This document shows, piece after piece, positions 1 to 9,202 of a stretch of 64,000 nucleotides of DNA. Source of the DNA: Flaviramulus_B aquimarinus (GTDB lineage Bacteria; Bacteroidota; Bacteroidia; Flavobacteriales; Flavobacteriaceae); the NCBI RefSeq assembly GCF_039543205.1, contig NZ_BAABJH010000002.1:248001-312000 (forward strand), written 5' to 3'. The translations under genes and the position numbers were made by a program. Positions within the stretch are counted from its first letter, which is position 1. Each line of letters begins with the position of its first letter. Below the pieces are notes generated by a model. It was not told where the DNA came from and did not search any database. It saw only the letters and a program-made list of their open reading frames with translations.

Positions 1-519
1 TATAACATCCCTTTTATTGGTATAGAACCAGCCATTAAGCCTGCTGCTTTACAAACCCAAACAAATGCTATCGGTATTTTAGCCACCAAAGGCACTTTAA
101 GTAGTGCGTTGTTTTCTAAAACGTCTTATCTATTTGCTAATCATATCAAAGTTATTGAACAAGAAGGCCACGGAATCGTTGAACTTATTGAAAATGGACA
201 ATTGCATTCTAATGATATGAAATCGCTTTTAAAAACGTATTTAAAACCTATGATGGATGCCCGTATTGATTATTTGGTTTTAGGCTGTACACACTACTCC
301 TATTTAATTCCTATACTTTTAGAATTACTTCCTAAACATATTACGATTATAGATTCTGGTGAAGCTGTAGCAAGACAAACTAAAACGGTTTTAGAACGCA
401 ATAACCTATTGAATACGAATCCTATTAAACCTAAAACTGAGTTTTATACGAATGGTAACCCAAAATTTATGACATCGCTTTTAGGAGAACCCTTTGTTAT
501 TGATTATCTTGATTTTTAA
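1..519 (+). CDS. murI: Glutamate racemase, 3' part (5' end outside window)
   Basis: Glutamate racemase makes D-glutamate from L-glutamate for peptidoglycan. The reading frame is open from base 1, so the N-terminal half, with the first catalytic Cys, lies outside the window. The visible part has the second catalytic region: LVLGCTHYSYLIP contains the family's GCTH Cys, and a preceding GIEPAIKPA segment is also family-typical. The likely product is cytoplasmic. It is followed by a 136-base gap and a convergent gene. Identification rests on motifs I recognise; no alignment was run. Confidence 0.93.
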   Translation, partial: YNIPFIGIEPAIKPAALQTQTNAIGILATKGTLSSALFSKTSYLFANHIKVIEQEGHGIVELIENGQLHSNDMKSLLKTYLKPMMDARIDYLVLGCTHYSYLIPILLELLPKHITIIDSGEAVARQTKTVLERNNLLNTNPIKPKTEFYTNGNPKFMTSLLGEPFVIDYLDF

Positions 520-655
520 TTGGTATGATAAGCAACTCTTTGTCATGTCGACAGAGCGAAGCATGAGCGACGAGACATTTCATTATGATAAGATTCTTCC
601 TCATACTTCATTAGAATGGCAAGGTCTATTTATTGAATTTTTTTAATTCCTAATG
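520..655. repeat. Intergenic region with degenerate REP-like sequence
   Basis: This gap between convergent murI and the carbonic-anhydrase-like gene contains a GTCATGTCGACAGAGCGAAG stretch and, further on, a degenerate GAATGGCAA ending. It resembles the short palindromic repeats scattered through flavobacterial genomes, but it is too degenerate to define a clean unit. No gene is seen here. Confidence 0.3.
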
Positions 656-1171
656 CTACTCTTTAAACCAACCAGAATACTTTATATAAGCATCAGCAAT
701 CCGATTAATTTCTCCCGAGACAAGTTCTTTACTAATATCTTTTACTTTTTTAGCAGGAACACCAGCGTAAATACTTCCAGCCTCTACCCGAGTATTTTTA
801 GTAACTACAGCACCTGCAGCTATAATACTATTACTTTCTACAACACAATTGTCCATAATTATACTCCCCATACCAACTAACACATTGTCATGGATGCTAC
901 AGCCGTGAACCAAGGCATTATGTCCTATAGAAACATTATTACCAATAGTGGTTGCTGATTTTTGATAAGTTCCATGAATTACAGCACCATCTTGTATATT
1001 GACTTTATTACCCATTTTAATATAATTTACATCACCACGAACCACGGCACTAAACCAGACACTACATTGACTCCCCATAATGACCTCGCCAACCACGGTA
1101 GCGTTATCGGCAATGAAACAATCTTCTGGTATGATAGGTGATTTCCCTCGAACTGATTTTATTACTGGCAT
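656..1171 (-). CDS. Gamma-carbonic anhydrase family protein (left-handed beta-helix)
   Basis: The 171-residue product has the hexapeptide-repeat left-handed beta-helix of the gamma-carbonic anhydrase/YrdA family. Three histidines stand in the expected Zn-ligand contexts (VIHG, IGHNA, LVHG). The C-terminus has the family-typical GVPAKKVK. The start chosen is ATG at 1171 (MPVIKSV); an in-frame upstream codon would add nine residues that do not look like the family. Such proteins may hydrate CO2 or be related acyltransferase-fold enzymes, so the substrate is not settled by sequence. It probably acts in the cytoplasm. No operon partner is obvious. Confidence 0.88.
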   Translation of the reverse strand: MPVIKSVRGKSPIIPEDCFIADNATVVGEVIMGSQCSVWFSAVVRGDVNYIKMGNKVNIQDGAVIHGTYQKSATTIGNNVSIGHNALVHGCSIHDNVLVGMGSIIMDNCVVESNSIIAAGAVVTKNTRVEAGSIYAGVPAKKVKDISKELVSGEINRIADAYIKYSGWFKE

Positions 1172-1447
1172 AATTAGTGTCTTTGAAAAAGGAACCACAT
1201 TTTAATGGATTATTCCTTTAGATTATTGTTTTTCTTATATCAATTACCAATTTATAAGGCTCTCCATAACTTTTGAATTTTTGGAAGATAGGTTTCTGAC
1301 TAATGGAGCTACTTTTAAAATTCCTTGTTCGTCAGAATGACAAATTCGAAAGGTTTTTACACAAAATTATTTATGGTAACACGTTAAATATCAACAGACA
1401 AGAACACTAAGAGTCGTAAACAAAATTATGTGCTTGTTATTAAAAAC

Positions 1448-2452
1448 TTAATTAACCGCTGGACAATTACAAGCATATTTTTCACGCTTACAATTAAAGT
1501 TATAGCCTAAGGTTAATTGGTGAAATCCGCCGTTTGTAAATACCACCGAATTGGTTTGGTAGGTATACGTATACGCAAACATAAAATCGTTATAGTTAAC
1601 CCCTAAAATAGGTGTGATTTGTTGTAGTTTTTGGCTACTTACCGCATTTGAACTGGTTAAAAACTCAGCGCCATCTAAACTTTGTCTATAAGATAAACCG
1701 CCCCATAATTTACCAAACTCCATTTGTTTATAGACTTTAGCGTTAACATCAATACTCGATTCTTTGGTCAAATCTCTGTATTGAAACATTAAAGAAGGTT
1801 CGTAACTCCACTCACTGCCATATTTACTAAATACATTTCCAATAGAAAACAAATAGCGTCTTAAGTTACTTGTTATCTTAGTATCTCTATTAACACCAGA
1901 GTTTTCCAATACATTCTTTACAGTTGCATGGGCATAAAAATCAAGAAAATGATAAGAAAAACCTAAATCCACATTAAAATTGGTTTCATTTTGTACAATC
2001 CCATTAACAATAGGGTCTGGACCATCAAACAAAAAACTAGTTTCATCCAATTGATATTGAATAAAACCTGCACTTAGACCAAAGGAAAGCATGTTTAAAT
2101 CTGCTGTACTTCTAGAAAACAAAAGGTGGTGTGCATAGGTAGCATAAGCTCCTTTTTGAGAATGGTATCCATTTTTGTCAGCATATAATATCCCGCCAAG
2201 GGCAGATTGAGAATCCCCTATCCTTCCATTCATACTAAGCGTTAAAAGCCCTGGCGCATCATCTTGCCCAAACCATTGCTGACGACCAGTTAATCTAACT
2301 TTAGAACAGTTAGCGATACCAGCCATAGATGGATGTATCAAATAGTAATTATCCGTAAGATAATCCGTATATATGGGAAGGCCTTCTTGAGACGTTGCTA
2401 TATTAGTAAATACTGATGCTATTACTACTAAAATGATATTTTTTAATTTCAT
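1448..2452 (-). CDS. PorP/SprF family type IX secretion-associated outer membrane protein (orphan)
   Basis: The product has a signal peptide ending near IATSQ, then a beta-barrel-like sequence typical of the PorP/SprF family: early 'HPSMAGI' and 'RQQWFGQ' segments and repeated amphipathic strands. PorP/SprF proteins help T9SS export or anchor specific cargo adhesins at the outer membrane. Unlike the SprF-like gene at 41947-42903, this one has no adhesin gene beside it. I chose ATG at 2452. The in-frame TTG at 2467 would sit very close to a candidate -7 promoter box (CAAACGTA on the plus strand, 2485-2492). The family call is firm; the cargo is unknown. Confidence 0.85.
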   Translation of the reverse strand: MKLKNIILVVIASVFTNIATSQEGLPIYTDYLTDNYYLIHPSMAGIANCSKVRLTGRQQWFGQDDAPGLLTLSMNGRIGDSQSALGGILYADKNGYHSQKGAYATYAHHLLFSRSTADLNMLSFGLSAGFIQYQLDETSFLFDGPDPIVNGIVQNETNFNVDLGFSYHFLDFYAHATVKNVLENSGVNRDTKITSNLRRYLFSIGNVFSKYGSEWSYEPSLMFQYRDLTKESSIDVNAKVYKQMEFGKLWGGLSYRQSLDGAEFLTSSNAVSSQKLQQITPILGVNYNDFMFAYTYTYQTNSVVFTNGGFHQLTLGYNFNCKREKYACNCPAVN

Positions 2453-2484
2453 AAACTTTTTTCCCAAGTAGGTTTGGTTTTATA

Positions 2485-2492
2485 CAAACGTA
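2485..2492 (-). promoter_or_regulatory. Candidate Bacteroidota -7 box upstream of porP-like gene
   Basis: On the minus strand this reads TACGTTTG and matches the TAnnTTTG -7 consensus. It lies 33 bases before the chosen ATG. No clear TTG was found at the -33 position. Confidence 0.35.
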
Positions 2493-2626
2493 TTGATTGT
2501 TAAAAAATTACACATAAAAAAGATAAAGTTACCCTTTATCCTTCAAGCCCTATAAACAGGCAACAAAACTCAAATATATGGATATCTAAAGTTTTCTTTT
2601 AGTATTTTTGTGAAAAATTAGCTAAA

Positions 2627-3529
2627 ATGAACACTTTCAAGGTTTCCGTGCAAGAAACATCCAATAATACTATCGTAAAATTTGAGTTAAATCAATTTAT
2701 AACACAACATCAGAGTTTTGAGTTTAATAATATTGATGACGCTAAAGCATCACCTTTAGCACAACAATTGTTTTATTTACCATTTGTTAAAAAGGTTTAT
2801 ATCTCAAGTAACTTTATAGCTGTTGAACGTTATAATATTGTTGAATGGCATGATGTGCAAGACGAAGTTGCAGAACAAATTGAAACCTATTTAAATGATG
2901 GCGGTATTGTGGTTGAAGAAACCGCTGCTCCAAAAAAAGTTCCAGTAACGGTTTATGCCGAAAGTACACCTAACCCAGCTGTAATGAAGTTTGTAGCTAA
3001 CAAAAAAATAGTGACAGCCTTATTTGAATTCACATCCATTGATGATGCAAAATTATCACCTTTAGCTACCAAATTATTCCATTTTCCATTTGTACAGCGT
3101 GTTTTTATTGACGAAAACTATGTGTCTATTACAAAATATGATATCGCAGAATGGCAAGACATCACTATTGAATTACGTGAATTTATTAGAAGTTATATTG
3201 AAAACGGAAAAGAGGTTGTTCTACCAGAAGCTGCTGAAACACTTAAAAAAACCACAAAACAAAAAGACACGCATTTTGATACACTTGATGATACCTCAAA
3301 AGAAATTATAAATATTCTGGAAGAGTATGTAAAGCCCGCAGTAGCGAGTGATGGTGGTAATATTCAATTTATATCATATGATGCGGATTCTAAAAATGTG
3401 AGCGTATTGCTTCAAGGGGCTTGTAGTGGTTGTCCATCATCAACCTATACTCTAAAAAGCGGTATTGAAAATATGTTAAAAGAAATGCTTCCCGGAAAAG
3501 TTGATATGGTAGAGGCTGTTAATGGATAA
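2627..3529 (+). CDS. NifU-family Fe-S scaffold protein with duplicated Nfu N-terminal domain
   Basis: This 300-residue protein carries two copies of the Nfu N-terminal domain (about residues 1-90 and 105-205). Each contains the DDAKxSPLA and FPFV/LPFV-KxVxI pattern. The C-terminal NifU-like domain (about 225-300) has the Fe-S binding CxxC in GACSGCPSS. It is expected to carry and deliver Fe-S clusters in the cytoplasm. The duplicated N-terminal domain is, from memory, usual in Bacteroidota. The gene stands alone between divergent porP-like and a downstream co-oriented gene; a TATTTTTG box at 2603-2610 is a possible promoter. Confidence 0.9.
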   Translation: MNTFKVSVQETSNNTIVKFELNQFITQHQSFEFNNIDDAKASPLAQQLFYLPFVKKVYISSNFIAVERYNIVEWHDVQDEVAEQIETYLNDGGIVVEETAAPKKVPVTVYAESTPNPAVMKFVANKKIVTALFEFTSIDDAKLSPLATKLFHFPFVQRVFIDENYVSITKYDIAEWQDITIELREFIRSYIENGKEVVLPEAAETLKKTTKQKDTHFDTLDDTSKEIINILEEYVKPAVASDGGNIQFISYDADSKNVSVLLQGACSGCPSSTYTLKSGIENMLKEMLPGKVDMVEAVNG

Positions 3530-3708
3530 GTGATTTTGGATTGTTAATTATAGGGATATACTCATACTATACATTTAAATACTTTTTTTAAATATTGACT
3601 CTTACCTATATATAAAGCTACTTAGCTCTCTTTTTAAGATTCAGATAGCAACAAATTATATATAATACTTAAAAACTAAATTGGTATAAATTTCGCTAAC
3701 TTTGAGAA

Positions 3709-5811
3709 ATGAAGTACACACAATTACTATTATTTATTATTCTAATAAGTTGCAAAGGTCAAAATTCAGAATCTATGGAACATCAATATACCAACGACCT
3801 TATTAATGAAACCAGTCCGTATTTATTACAGCATGCCCACAACCCTGTAAATTGGAATGCCTGGAATGAAAACACACTAGCCAAAGCTAAAGATGAAAAC
3901 AAATTGATGCTTATTAGTGTGGGATATTCTGCTTGTCATTGGTGTCATGTTATGGAACATGAAAGCTTTGAAGACACATTGGTAGCTCAGGTTATGAATG
4001 CCAATTTTATAAACATAAAAATTGATAGAGAAGAGCGCCCTGATGTCGATCAGGTTTATATGAATGCGGTACAACTTATGACAGGTAGTGGCGGTTGGCC
4101 ACTAAATGCCATTGCGCTACCTGATGGACGACCTGTTTGGGGTGGCACCTATTTTAAGAAAGACCAATGGATAGATGCCTTAGAACAAATATCGAAACTG
4201 TATGTTGAGAATCCCGAAAAGCTTTATGAATATGCCGATAAATTAGAGCAGGGTATTAAATCATTAGATGTTGTTGAACGTAATACAGATGACCCTGTTT
4301 TCGAAAAACCTTATATAGAAGAGGCTATTAAAAATTGGTCAAAACAGTTTGATACTAATTTGGGAGGGATGAATAGAGCGCCTAAGTTCATGATGCCCAA
4401 CAATTACCATTTCTTATTGAGGTATGCTTACCAAAACAATGACAAAGCACTCATGGAATTCGTTAATTTAACACTCACTAAAATGGCTTATGGTGGTGTT
4501 TTTGACCAAATTGGTGGCGGTTTCTCGAGGTATGCTGTCGATACGAAATGGCATGTTCCCCATTTTGAAAAAATGCTTTATGATAACGGACAACTAGTAA
4601 GCTTATATGCTGATGCTTACCTCATCACAAAAAACAAACTGTATAAGGATATTGTTACTGAAACTTTAGCGTATATAAAACACGATATGACTACCAAAAA
4701 TGGAGCTTTTTACTCCGCTTTTGATGCCGACAGTAATACCCCTGAGGGCGAACTCGAAGAAGGGGCCTTTTATGTTTGGAATAAAGAAGACATAAAAACA
4801 CATATTGGTGATGACTTTAAACTTTTTTCAGACTATTATAATATTAACAGTTACGGTCTATGGGAACATGGTAACTATGTACTCATTAGAAAGGATGATG
4901 ATGCATCCATCATAAAAAAGCATCAAATTACCCAAGCAGTTTTAGACCAAAAGAAATCAAGTTGGAAAAAAACACTTTTAAAAGTCAGAAACCAAAGAGC
5001 AAAACCTCGGTTAGATGACAAAACGCTTACCTCATGGAATGCCATCATGTTAAAGGGGTATGTAGATGCTTATCGCGTATTTGGTGATGCAAACTACTTG
5101 ACTTCTGCGGAAAAAAATGCAGCTTTTATTATAAACAATCAATTACGAGAAGATGGTGGTCTATACCATAATTATAAAAACGGTAAGGGTTCTATTAATG
5201 GTTATCTTGAAGATTATGCCTTAACAATTGATGCATTTATAGCCCTCTATGAAAATACATTAAACGAAAAATGGATTAATGCCTCAAGGGATTTAGCAAA
5301 TTACATTTTCGATTATTTCTTTGATGAGCAAAGCAGCATGTTCTATTTTACATCTAATAGTGATGCGTCTTTAGTGTCTAGAAGTATAGACTATCGAGAT
5401 AATGTTATTCCTGCCAGTAACTCCATTATGGCAAAGAACCTGTTTAAATTATCGCACTATTTTGACAATGAACATTACAGTAATACCGCTATGGCTATGC
5501 TTAACAATGTAAAACCTGAAATGCAAGCCTACCCTTCGGGCTACTCCAATTGGTTTGACCTCATGTTGAATTATGTGCAGCCTTATTATGAAGTTGCCAT
5601 TGTTGGCGCAAATGCTAAACAAAAAATAGTTGAATTAAATAAAACCTATATCCCTAATAAACTCATTGCTGGAAGCATTTCAGAAAACAATATGCCTTTA
5701 TTGGAAAACAGATATAACCCTGAAGAAACTTTAATTTATGTTTGTGTAAACAAAGCCTGTAAACTTCCTGTTTCTGAAGTCACAAAGGCTATAAAACTTT
5801 TAAAGGAATGA
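3709..5811 (+). CDS. DUF255 thioredoxin-fold/six-hairpin protein (YyaL/SPATA20 family), lipoprotein-like
   Basis: The 700-residue product starts with a short hydrophobic segment and a lipobox-like LISC (Cys 15), suggesting a lipoprotein facing the periplasm. Residues about 28-190 form the DUF255 thioredoxin-like domain, with an ACHWCH motif (CxxC at 76-79). The rest resembles a (alpha/alpha)6 barrel of the glycosidase-like type (e.g. HFEKMLYDNGQL, DADSNTPEGELEEGAFY). The biochemical role of this widespread family is not established. A TAACTTTG box at 3697-3704 ends only five bases before the ATG, so the transcript may have little or no leader. The next gene overlaps its stop codon. Confidence 0.88.
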   Translation: MKYTQLLLFIILISCKGQNSESMEHQYTNDLINETSPYLLQHAHNPVNWNAWNENTLAKAKDENKLMLISVGYSACHWCHVMEHESFEDTLVAQVMNANFINIKIDREERPDVDQVYMNAVQLMTGSGGWPLNAIALPDGRPVWGGTYFKKDQWIDALEQISKLYVENPEKLYEYADKLEQGIKSLDVVERNTDDPVFEKPYIEEAIKNWSKQFDTNLGGMNRAPKFMMPNNYHFLLRYAYQNNDKALMEFVNLTLTKMAYGGVFDQIGGGFSRYAVDTKWHVPHFEKMLYDNGQLVSLYADAYLITKNKLYKDIVTETLAYIKHDMTTKNGAFYSAFDADSNTPEGELEEGAFYVWNKEDIKTHIGDDFKLFSDYYNINSYGLWEHGNYVLIRKDDDASIIKKHQITQAVLDQKKSSWKKTLLKVRNQRAKPRLDDKTLTSWNAIMLKGYVDAYRVFGDANYLTSAEKNAAFIINNQLREDGGLYHNYKNGKGSINGYLEDYALTIDAFIALYENTLNEKWINASRDLANYIFDYFFDEQSSMFYFTSNSDASLVSRSIDYRDNVIPASNSIMAKNLFKLSHYFDNEHYSNTAMAMLNNVKPEMQAYPSGYSNWFDLMLNYVQPYYEVAIVGANAKQKIVELNKTYIPNKLIAGSISENNMPLLENRYNPEETLIYVCVNKACKLPVSEVTKAIKLLKE

Positions 5812-6161
5812 CATATTTAGCCATTATACTAGTAGCGTTTGTTGCTTTAGAGCACATTTATTTTTTAATTTTAGAAATGTTTATGTGGACCAAACCAAAA
5901 GGCATTAAGGCTTTTGGCTTAAAATCTAAAGCATTTGCAGAAGATACTAAAATACTAGCTGCAAATCAAGGACTCTATAATGGATTCTTAGCCGCGGGGC
6001 TTATCTTTTCAATAATCCAAAATAATATAACATTTGCACTATTTTTTCTTATTTGTGTGACTATTGCCGGGATCTATGGGTCTTATTCTACAAAGCAAAT
6101 AAAACTATTTTATATACAAAGCGTTCCTGCTATTTTAGCATTAATTATGCTTTATTTTTAA
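5808..6161 (+). CDS. DUF1304 small integral membrane protein
   Basis: This is a 117-residue inner-membrane protein with about four hydrophobic segments. The conserved 'EHIYFLILEMFMW' start and 'NQGLYNGFLAAGL' segment are typical of DUF1304. Its ATG overlaps the stop of the DUF255 gene in an ATGA, indicating translational coupling in one operon. The function is unknown. Confidence 0.87.
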   Translation: MTYLAIILVAFVALEHIYFLILEMFMWTKPKGIKAFGLKSKAFAEDTKILAANQGLYNGFLAAGLIFSIIQNNITFALFFLICVTIAGIYGSYSTKQIKLFYIQSVPAILALIMLYF

Positions 6162-6215
6162 AGAATTCTCAACTATTTTTTAACCTGATTATTAATTAAT
6201 AACCCAGAATAGTTT

Positions 6216-6223
6216 TAATTTTG
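6216..6223 (+). promoter_or_regulatory. Candidate -7 promoter box of the mscS gene
   Basis: TAATTTTG matches TAnnTTTG and lies 26 bases before the ATG. No good -33 TTG was seen. Confidence 0.35.
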
Positions 6224-6249
6224 CTATCTAATTAACTTTTAAAAAAATT

Positions 6250-7065
6250 ATGGATTTAGAAAACATTGACACAGAAAAATGGCTTGAATTGGCTCTAGAT
6301 TATGGACTTAAGATTCTTGGAGCTGTTGTTATTTGGATTATTGGTTCTTGGGTAATTAAAAAAATACTAAAAACGACCAAAAAATTAATGTCTAAAAGAG
6401 ATTATGATGAAAGCCTTCAAAAGTTTTTATTAAATCTTCTAGGGTGGACTTTAAAAATTGTACTTATAGTTGTTGTACTTGGAACTGTTGGTGTAGAAAC
6501 CACATCATTTGCTGCTATATTAGCTGCTGCTGGTTTGGCTATTGGTTTAGCGCTACAAGGTTCTTTAGGGAATTTTGCCGGAGGGGTTTTAATTATGATT
6601 TTTAAGCCTTTTAAAATTGGTGATTTAATTGAAGCGCAAGGCGAACTTGGTGTTGTAAAGGAAATTGAAATTTTTACAACCAAATTAACAGGATTATCAA
6701 ACAGAGAGATTATTATTCCTAATGGTTCTTTATCCAACGGGAATATTATCAATTACACCACTGAAGGCACACGTCGTGTAGATTTAACTTTTGGTGTTGG
6801 CTATGATTCTGATATTAAGAAAACTAAAGATGTTTTAATGGCTGTTTTAACATCACATCCTAAAGTTTTACAAACTCCTGAACCTACTGTAAATGTTTCT
6901 GAATTGGCAGATAGTTCAATTAATTTTGCGGTAAGACCATGGTGTACCGCAGACGATTATTGGGATGTTTACTTTGGCATTACTGAAAATGTAAAAGAAG
7001 CTCTTGATAAGGCTGGAATTGAAATTCCTTATCCACATCAAGTTGAAATTCGAAAACAAGGATAA
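6250..7065 (+). CDS. Small-conductance mechanosensitive channel (MscS family)
   Basis: This 271-residue protein has three predicted N-terminal membrane helices. The third is the Gly/Ala-rich pore helix (AAILAAAGLAIGLALQGSLG), followed by the soluble MscS beta/alpha-beta domain (GGVLIMIFKPFKIGD, IIIPNGSLSNGNIINYT). Length fits short MscS. It is expected to gate under membrane tension and release solutes on hypo-osmotic shock. A TAATTTTG box at 6216-6223 is a plausible -7 element. It ends at a bidirectional terminator shared with convergent tsaB. Confidence 0.93.
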   Translation: MDLENIDTEKWLELALDYGLKILGAVVIWIIGSWVIKKILKTTKKLMSKRDYDESLQKFLLNLLGWTLKIVLIVVVLGTVGVETTSFAAILAAAGLAIGLALQGSLGNFAGGVLIMIFKPFKIGDLIEAQGELGVVKEIEIFTTKLTGLSNREIIIPNGSLSNGNIINYTTEGTRRVDLTFGVGYDSDIKKTKDVLMAVLTSHPKVLQTPEPTVNVSELADSSINFAVRPWCTADDYWDVYFGITENVKEALDKAGIEIPYPHQVEIRKQG

Positions 7066-7086
7066 AAAGTATTTATCTCATTAAAT

Positions 7087-7127
7087 AAAAAAGCCTTGAT
7101 AGTTTCTAAAACTGTTAGGGCTTTTTT
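7087..7127. terminator. Bidirectional rho-independent terminator between mscS and tsaB
   Basis: AAAAAAGCC at 7087-7095 pairs with GGCTTTTTT at 7119-7127, with an inner AGTTT/AAACT stem. T-runs flank it on both strands. It lies directly beside the tsaB stop codon and serves both convergent genes. Confidence 0.8.
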
Positions 7128-7802
7128 CTATACATTCTTCTTTAAAGCCACAAAATCTTTTAAATAATAAGGTTCAAAATATGCTAAATCTTCTACATCG
7201 CTTTTTTTGTATTTATCATAGGCTAATGAGCCCATCTCTTTTGAAGACGGTAGCTTGCCTTCGATAAAAACGGCATTTGGATGATCAATTAAGGTTTTTG
7301 TTTTTTCAACACCATTGCCTATAAAATAGACTTTTCCTTGCTCAAAATAATCTTCAAAAGCTTTTTCGTCTAAAATTTGAGCCTCAGTATCTCGTATTTG
7401 CTTATAGTTTGCATCATAAATAGCGGCATATACTTCCATACGTCTGGCATCTAACATCGCTACAATAATACCATCATTTATTCTAACTTGATGTGCTAGA
7501 GCGTCTAAGGTTGGTATAGCTATTAATGGTTTATCAAGCGCAAAGCATAAGCCTTTTGCCGCAGAAACTCCAATACGCAAGCCTGTGTAAGACCCAGGGC
7601 CTTTGCTAACCGCAATAGCATCGATTTCTTCACGATTTATATGGGCTTCTTGCAAAACGTTATCTATATAGACATGAAGTCTTTCGGCATGCGAATAGCT
7701 TTTATCGTTGTCTTCTTTTAAAGCTATGCTTTCATTATTTTTTGATATGGATACCGAACAATTGGTCGTTGCTGTTTCTATATTTAGTATATAAGTGCTC
7801 AA
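7128..7802 (-). CDS. tsaB: tRNA threonylcarbamoyladenosine biosynthesis protein TsaB
   Basis: TsaB is the non-catalytic ASKHA-fold partner of TsaD in making t6A37 of ANN-decoding tRNAs. The 224-residue product begins ILNIETATTNCSVS and contains the hallmark GPGSYTGLRIG. The only sensible start is TTG at 7802. It lies one base after the stop of the upstream TolC gene, so translation is probably coupled to the export operon. Functional linkage to that operon is not implied. A terminator follows immediately. Confidence 0.92.
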   Translation of the reverse strand: MSTYILNIETATTNCSVSISKNNESIALKEDNDKSYSHAERLHVYIDNVLQEAHINREEIDAIAVSKGPGSYTGLRIGVSAAKGLCFALDKPLIAIPTLDALAHQVRINDGIIVAMLDARRMEVYAAIYDANYKQIRDTEAQILDEKAFEDYFEQGKVYFIGNGVEKTKTLIDHPNAVFIEGKLPSSKEMGSLAYDKYKKSDVEDLAYFEPYYLKDFVALKKNV

Positions 7803-7803
7803 A

Positions 7804-9171
7804 TTAATTAGTTAAAGATTTTCCCATGTAAAAGTCTAAAACTTTTGTCTTAAAAACAAAATTATACTTGGCATTTAAAAAAGAGGACTGCGCATTAATC
7901 AATCTATTTCTAACCTGATCTAACTCAAAAGAGGTACTTACTCCTAAATCGTATTTTTCTTGTTCATTTTTAAAAGCTTCATCTTGAGCTATTACAGATA
8001 TATTTGAGGCTTCATATTGCTTTAAAGACGCTTTGGCATCTGCATAAGCCTGTTCTACATTCGTCGTTAAAGTTTGCTTTTCTTGTTCTAAAGCTAAATT
8101 TGATTTTTCTTTATTGATTTTAGATTTATTTACATTGGCATCATTTTTAAATCCTGAAAATATGGGTATGTTTAAATTAAACCCAAAGTTATAACCAAAG
8201 TTATTTTCTAATTGCTCTATAAAACCATTTGGTTTGAGTTCTATGAGCATGCCTGTGGTTTGATCAAAAATAGGAATGACATCATCTTGACCTACTATAT
8301 GTTGGTAAGATGTTCCTAATCCTGCTCCAAAAGTTAAAGATGGATAGTATGAACTCTTTGCTATAGCGATATTAAACGCTGCATTTTCAAGGTTTAATTC
8401 CGCATTTTTTATTTCTGGTCTATGAGTTAATGCATATGACAGAATTTCATTTGTGTTATTATAAGTTAAAACCGCATTGTTTAAATCTATAAAAATATCT
8501 TCCACATCAAAGCCATCATTAGAAATTTGCAATATCTGAGATAGACTTAACAGCGATAATACGACACTATTTTGCGCATTTACTAAACGTTCATTATCCG
8601 TTGCCAATTGAGATTGCGATACTAACAAGTCGGCTTTAGCTCTAACGCCTGCATCCACCAAACCTTGTACTTGATCTAAACTTTTTTGACTCACTACAAT
8701 TTGCTCTTCTGCTAATTTTAAAGCTTCTTTATTCAGTAAAATATTTAAATAGGCATTAACAACATTCAATGAAATATTATCTTTTAAAATATCTAACTGA
8801 AGTTGACTTGTTTTTAATCCCAGTTTAGCTTGCTTGTACAAATTGGTATTCTGAAAACCATTAAAAATGGTTATTCCTGTGCTTAGCCCAAAATTATTAA
8901 GCCTAGAGTCCCTCGATATTCGGTTACCATTATTTCCTATAAAAGATCCAAAATTAAAATTTTGTGAAGCTGACCCGCTAACTGTTGGTAAAAAATTAGC
9001 CTTTGCTGTGGTAATATCTTCTTCCGCGATTAATGCATCAAGCTGGGATTGCTTAATTGAGATATTATGCTCTAAAGCATGATTTACACATTCTTGTAAG
9101 GTCCATTCTTTTTCTTGTGAAAAAGATAAAATGGAGCAAAACATGAAAACCAATACAACTGATTTATTCAT
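7804..9171 (-). CDS. TolC-family outer membrane efflux protein
   Basis: The product has a signal peptide (start MNKSVVLVFMF, cleavage after SFSQ) and then the TolC repeat pattern: WTLQECVNHALEHN, two long coiled-coil halves, and RPEIKNAELNLENAAFNIAIAKSSYYP. It should form the trimeric outer-membrane channel of the export complex encoded with it. I chose ATG at 9171; an upstream in-frame start at 9222 would overlap the HlyD gene and put 17 residues before the signal peptide. It is fifth in the operon ATPase-permease-permease-HlyD-TolC-tsaB. Confidence 0.92.
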   Translation of the reverse strand: MNKSVVLVFMFCSILSFSQEKEWTLQECVNHALEHNISIKQSQLDALIAEEDITTAKANFLPTVSGSASQNFNFGSFIGNNGNRISRDSRLNNFGLSTGITIFNGFQNTNLYKQAKLGLKTSQLQLDILKDNISLNVVNAYLNILLNKEALKLAEEQIVVSQKSLDQVQGLVDAGVRAKADLLVSQSQLATDNERLVNAQNSVVLSLLSLSQILQISNDGFDVEDIFIDLNNAVLTYNNTNEILSYALTHRPEIKNAELNLENAAFNIAIAKSSYYPSLTFGAGLGTSYQHIVGQDDVIPIFDQTTGMLIELKPNGFIEQLENNFGYNFGFNLNIPIFSGFKNDANVNKSKINKEKSNLALEQEKQTLTTNVEQAYADAKASLKQYEASNISVIAQDEAFKNEQEKYDLGVSTSFELDQVRNRLINAQSSFLNAKYNFVFKTKVLDFYMGKSLTN

Positions 9172-9202
9172 ACTTATAAGGTTATTAAACCTTTTCGAGA
9201 AA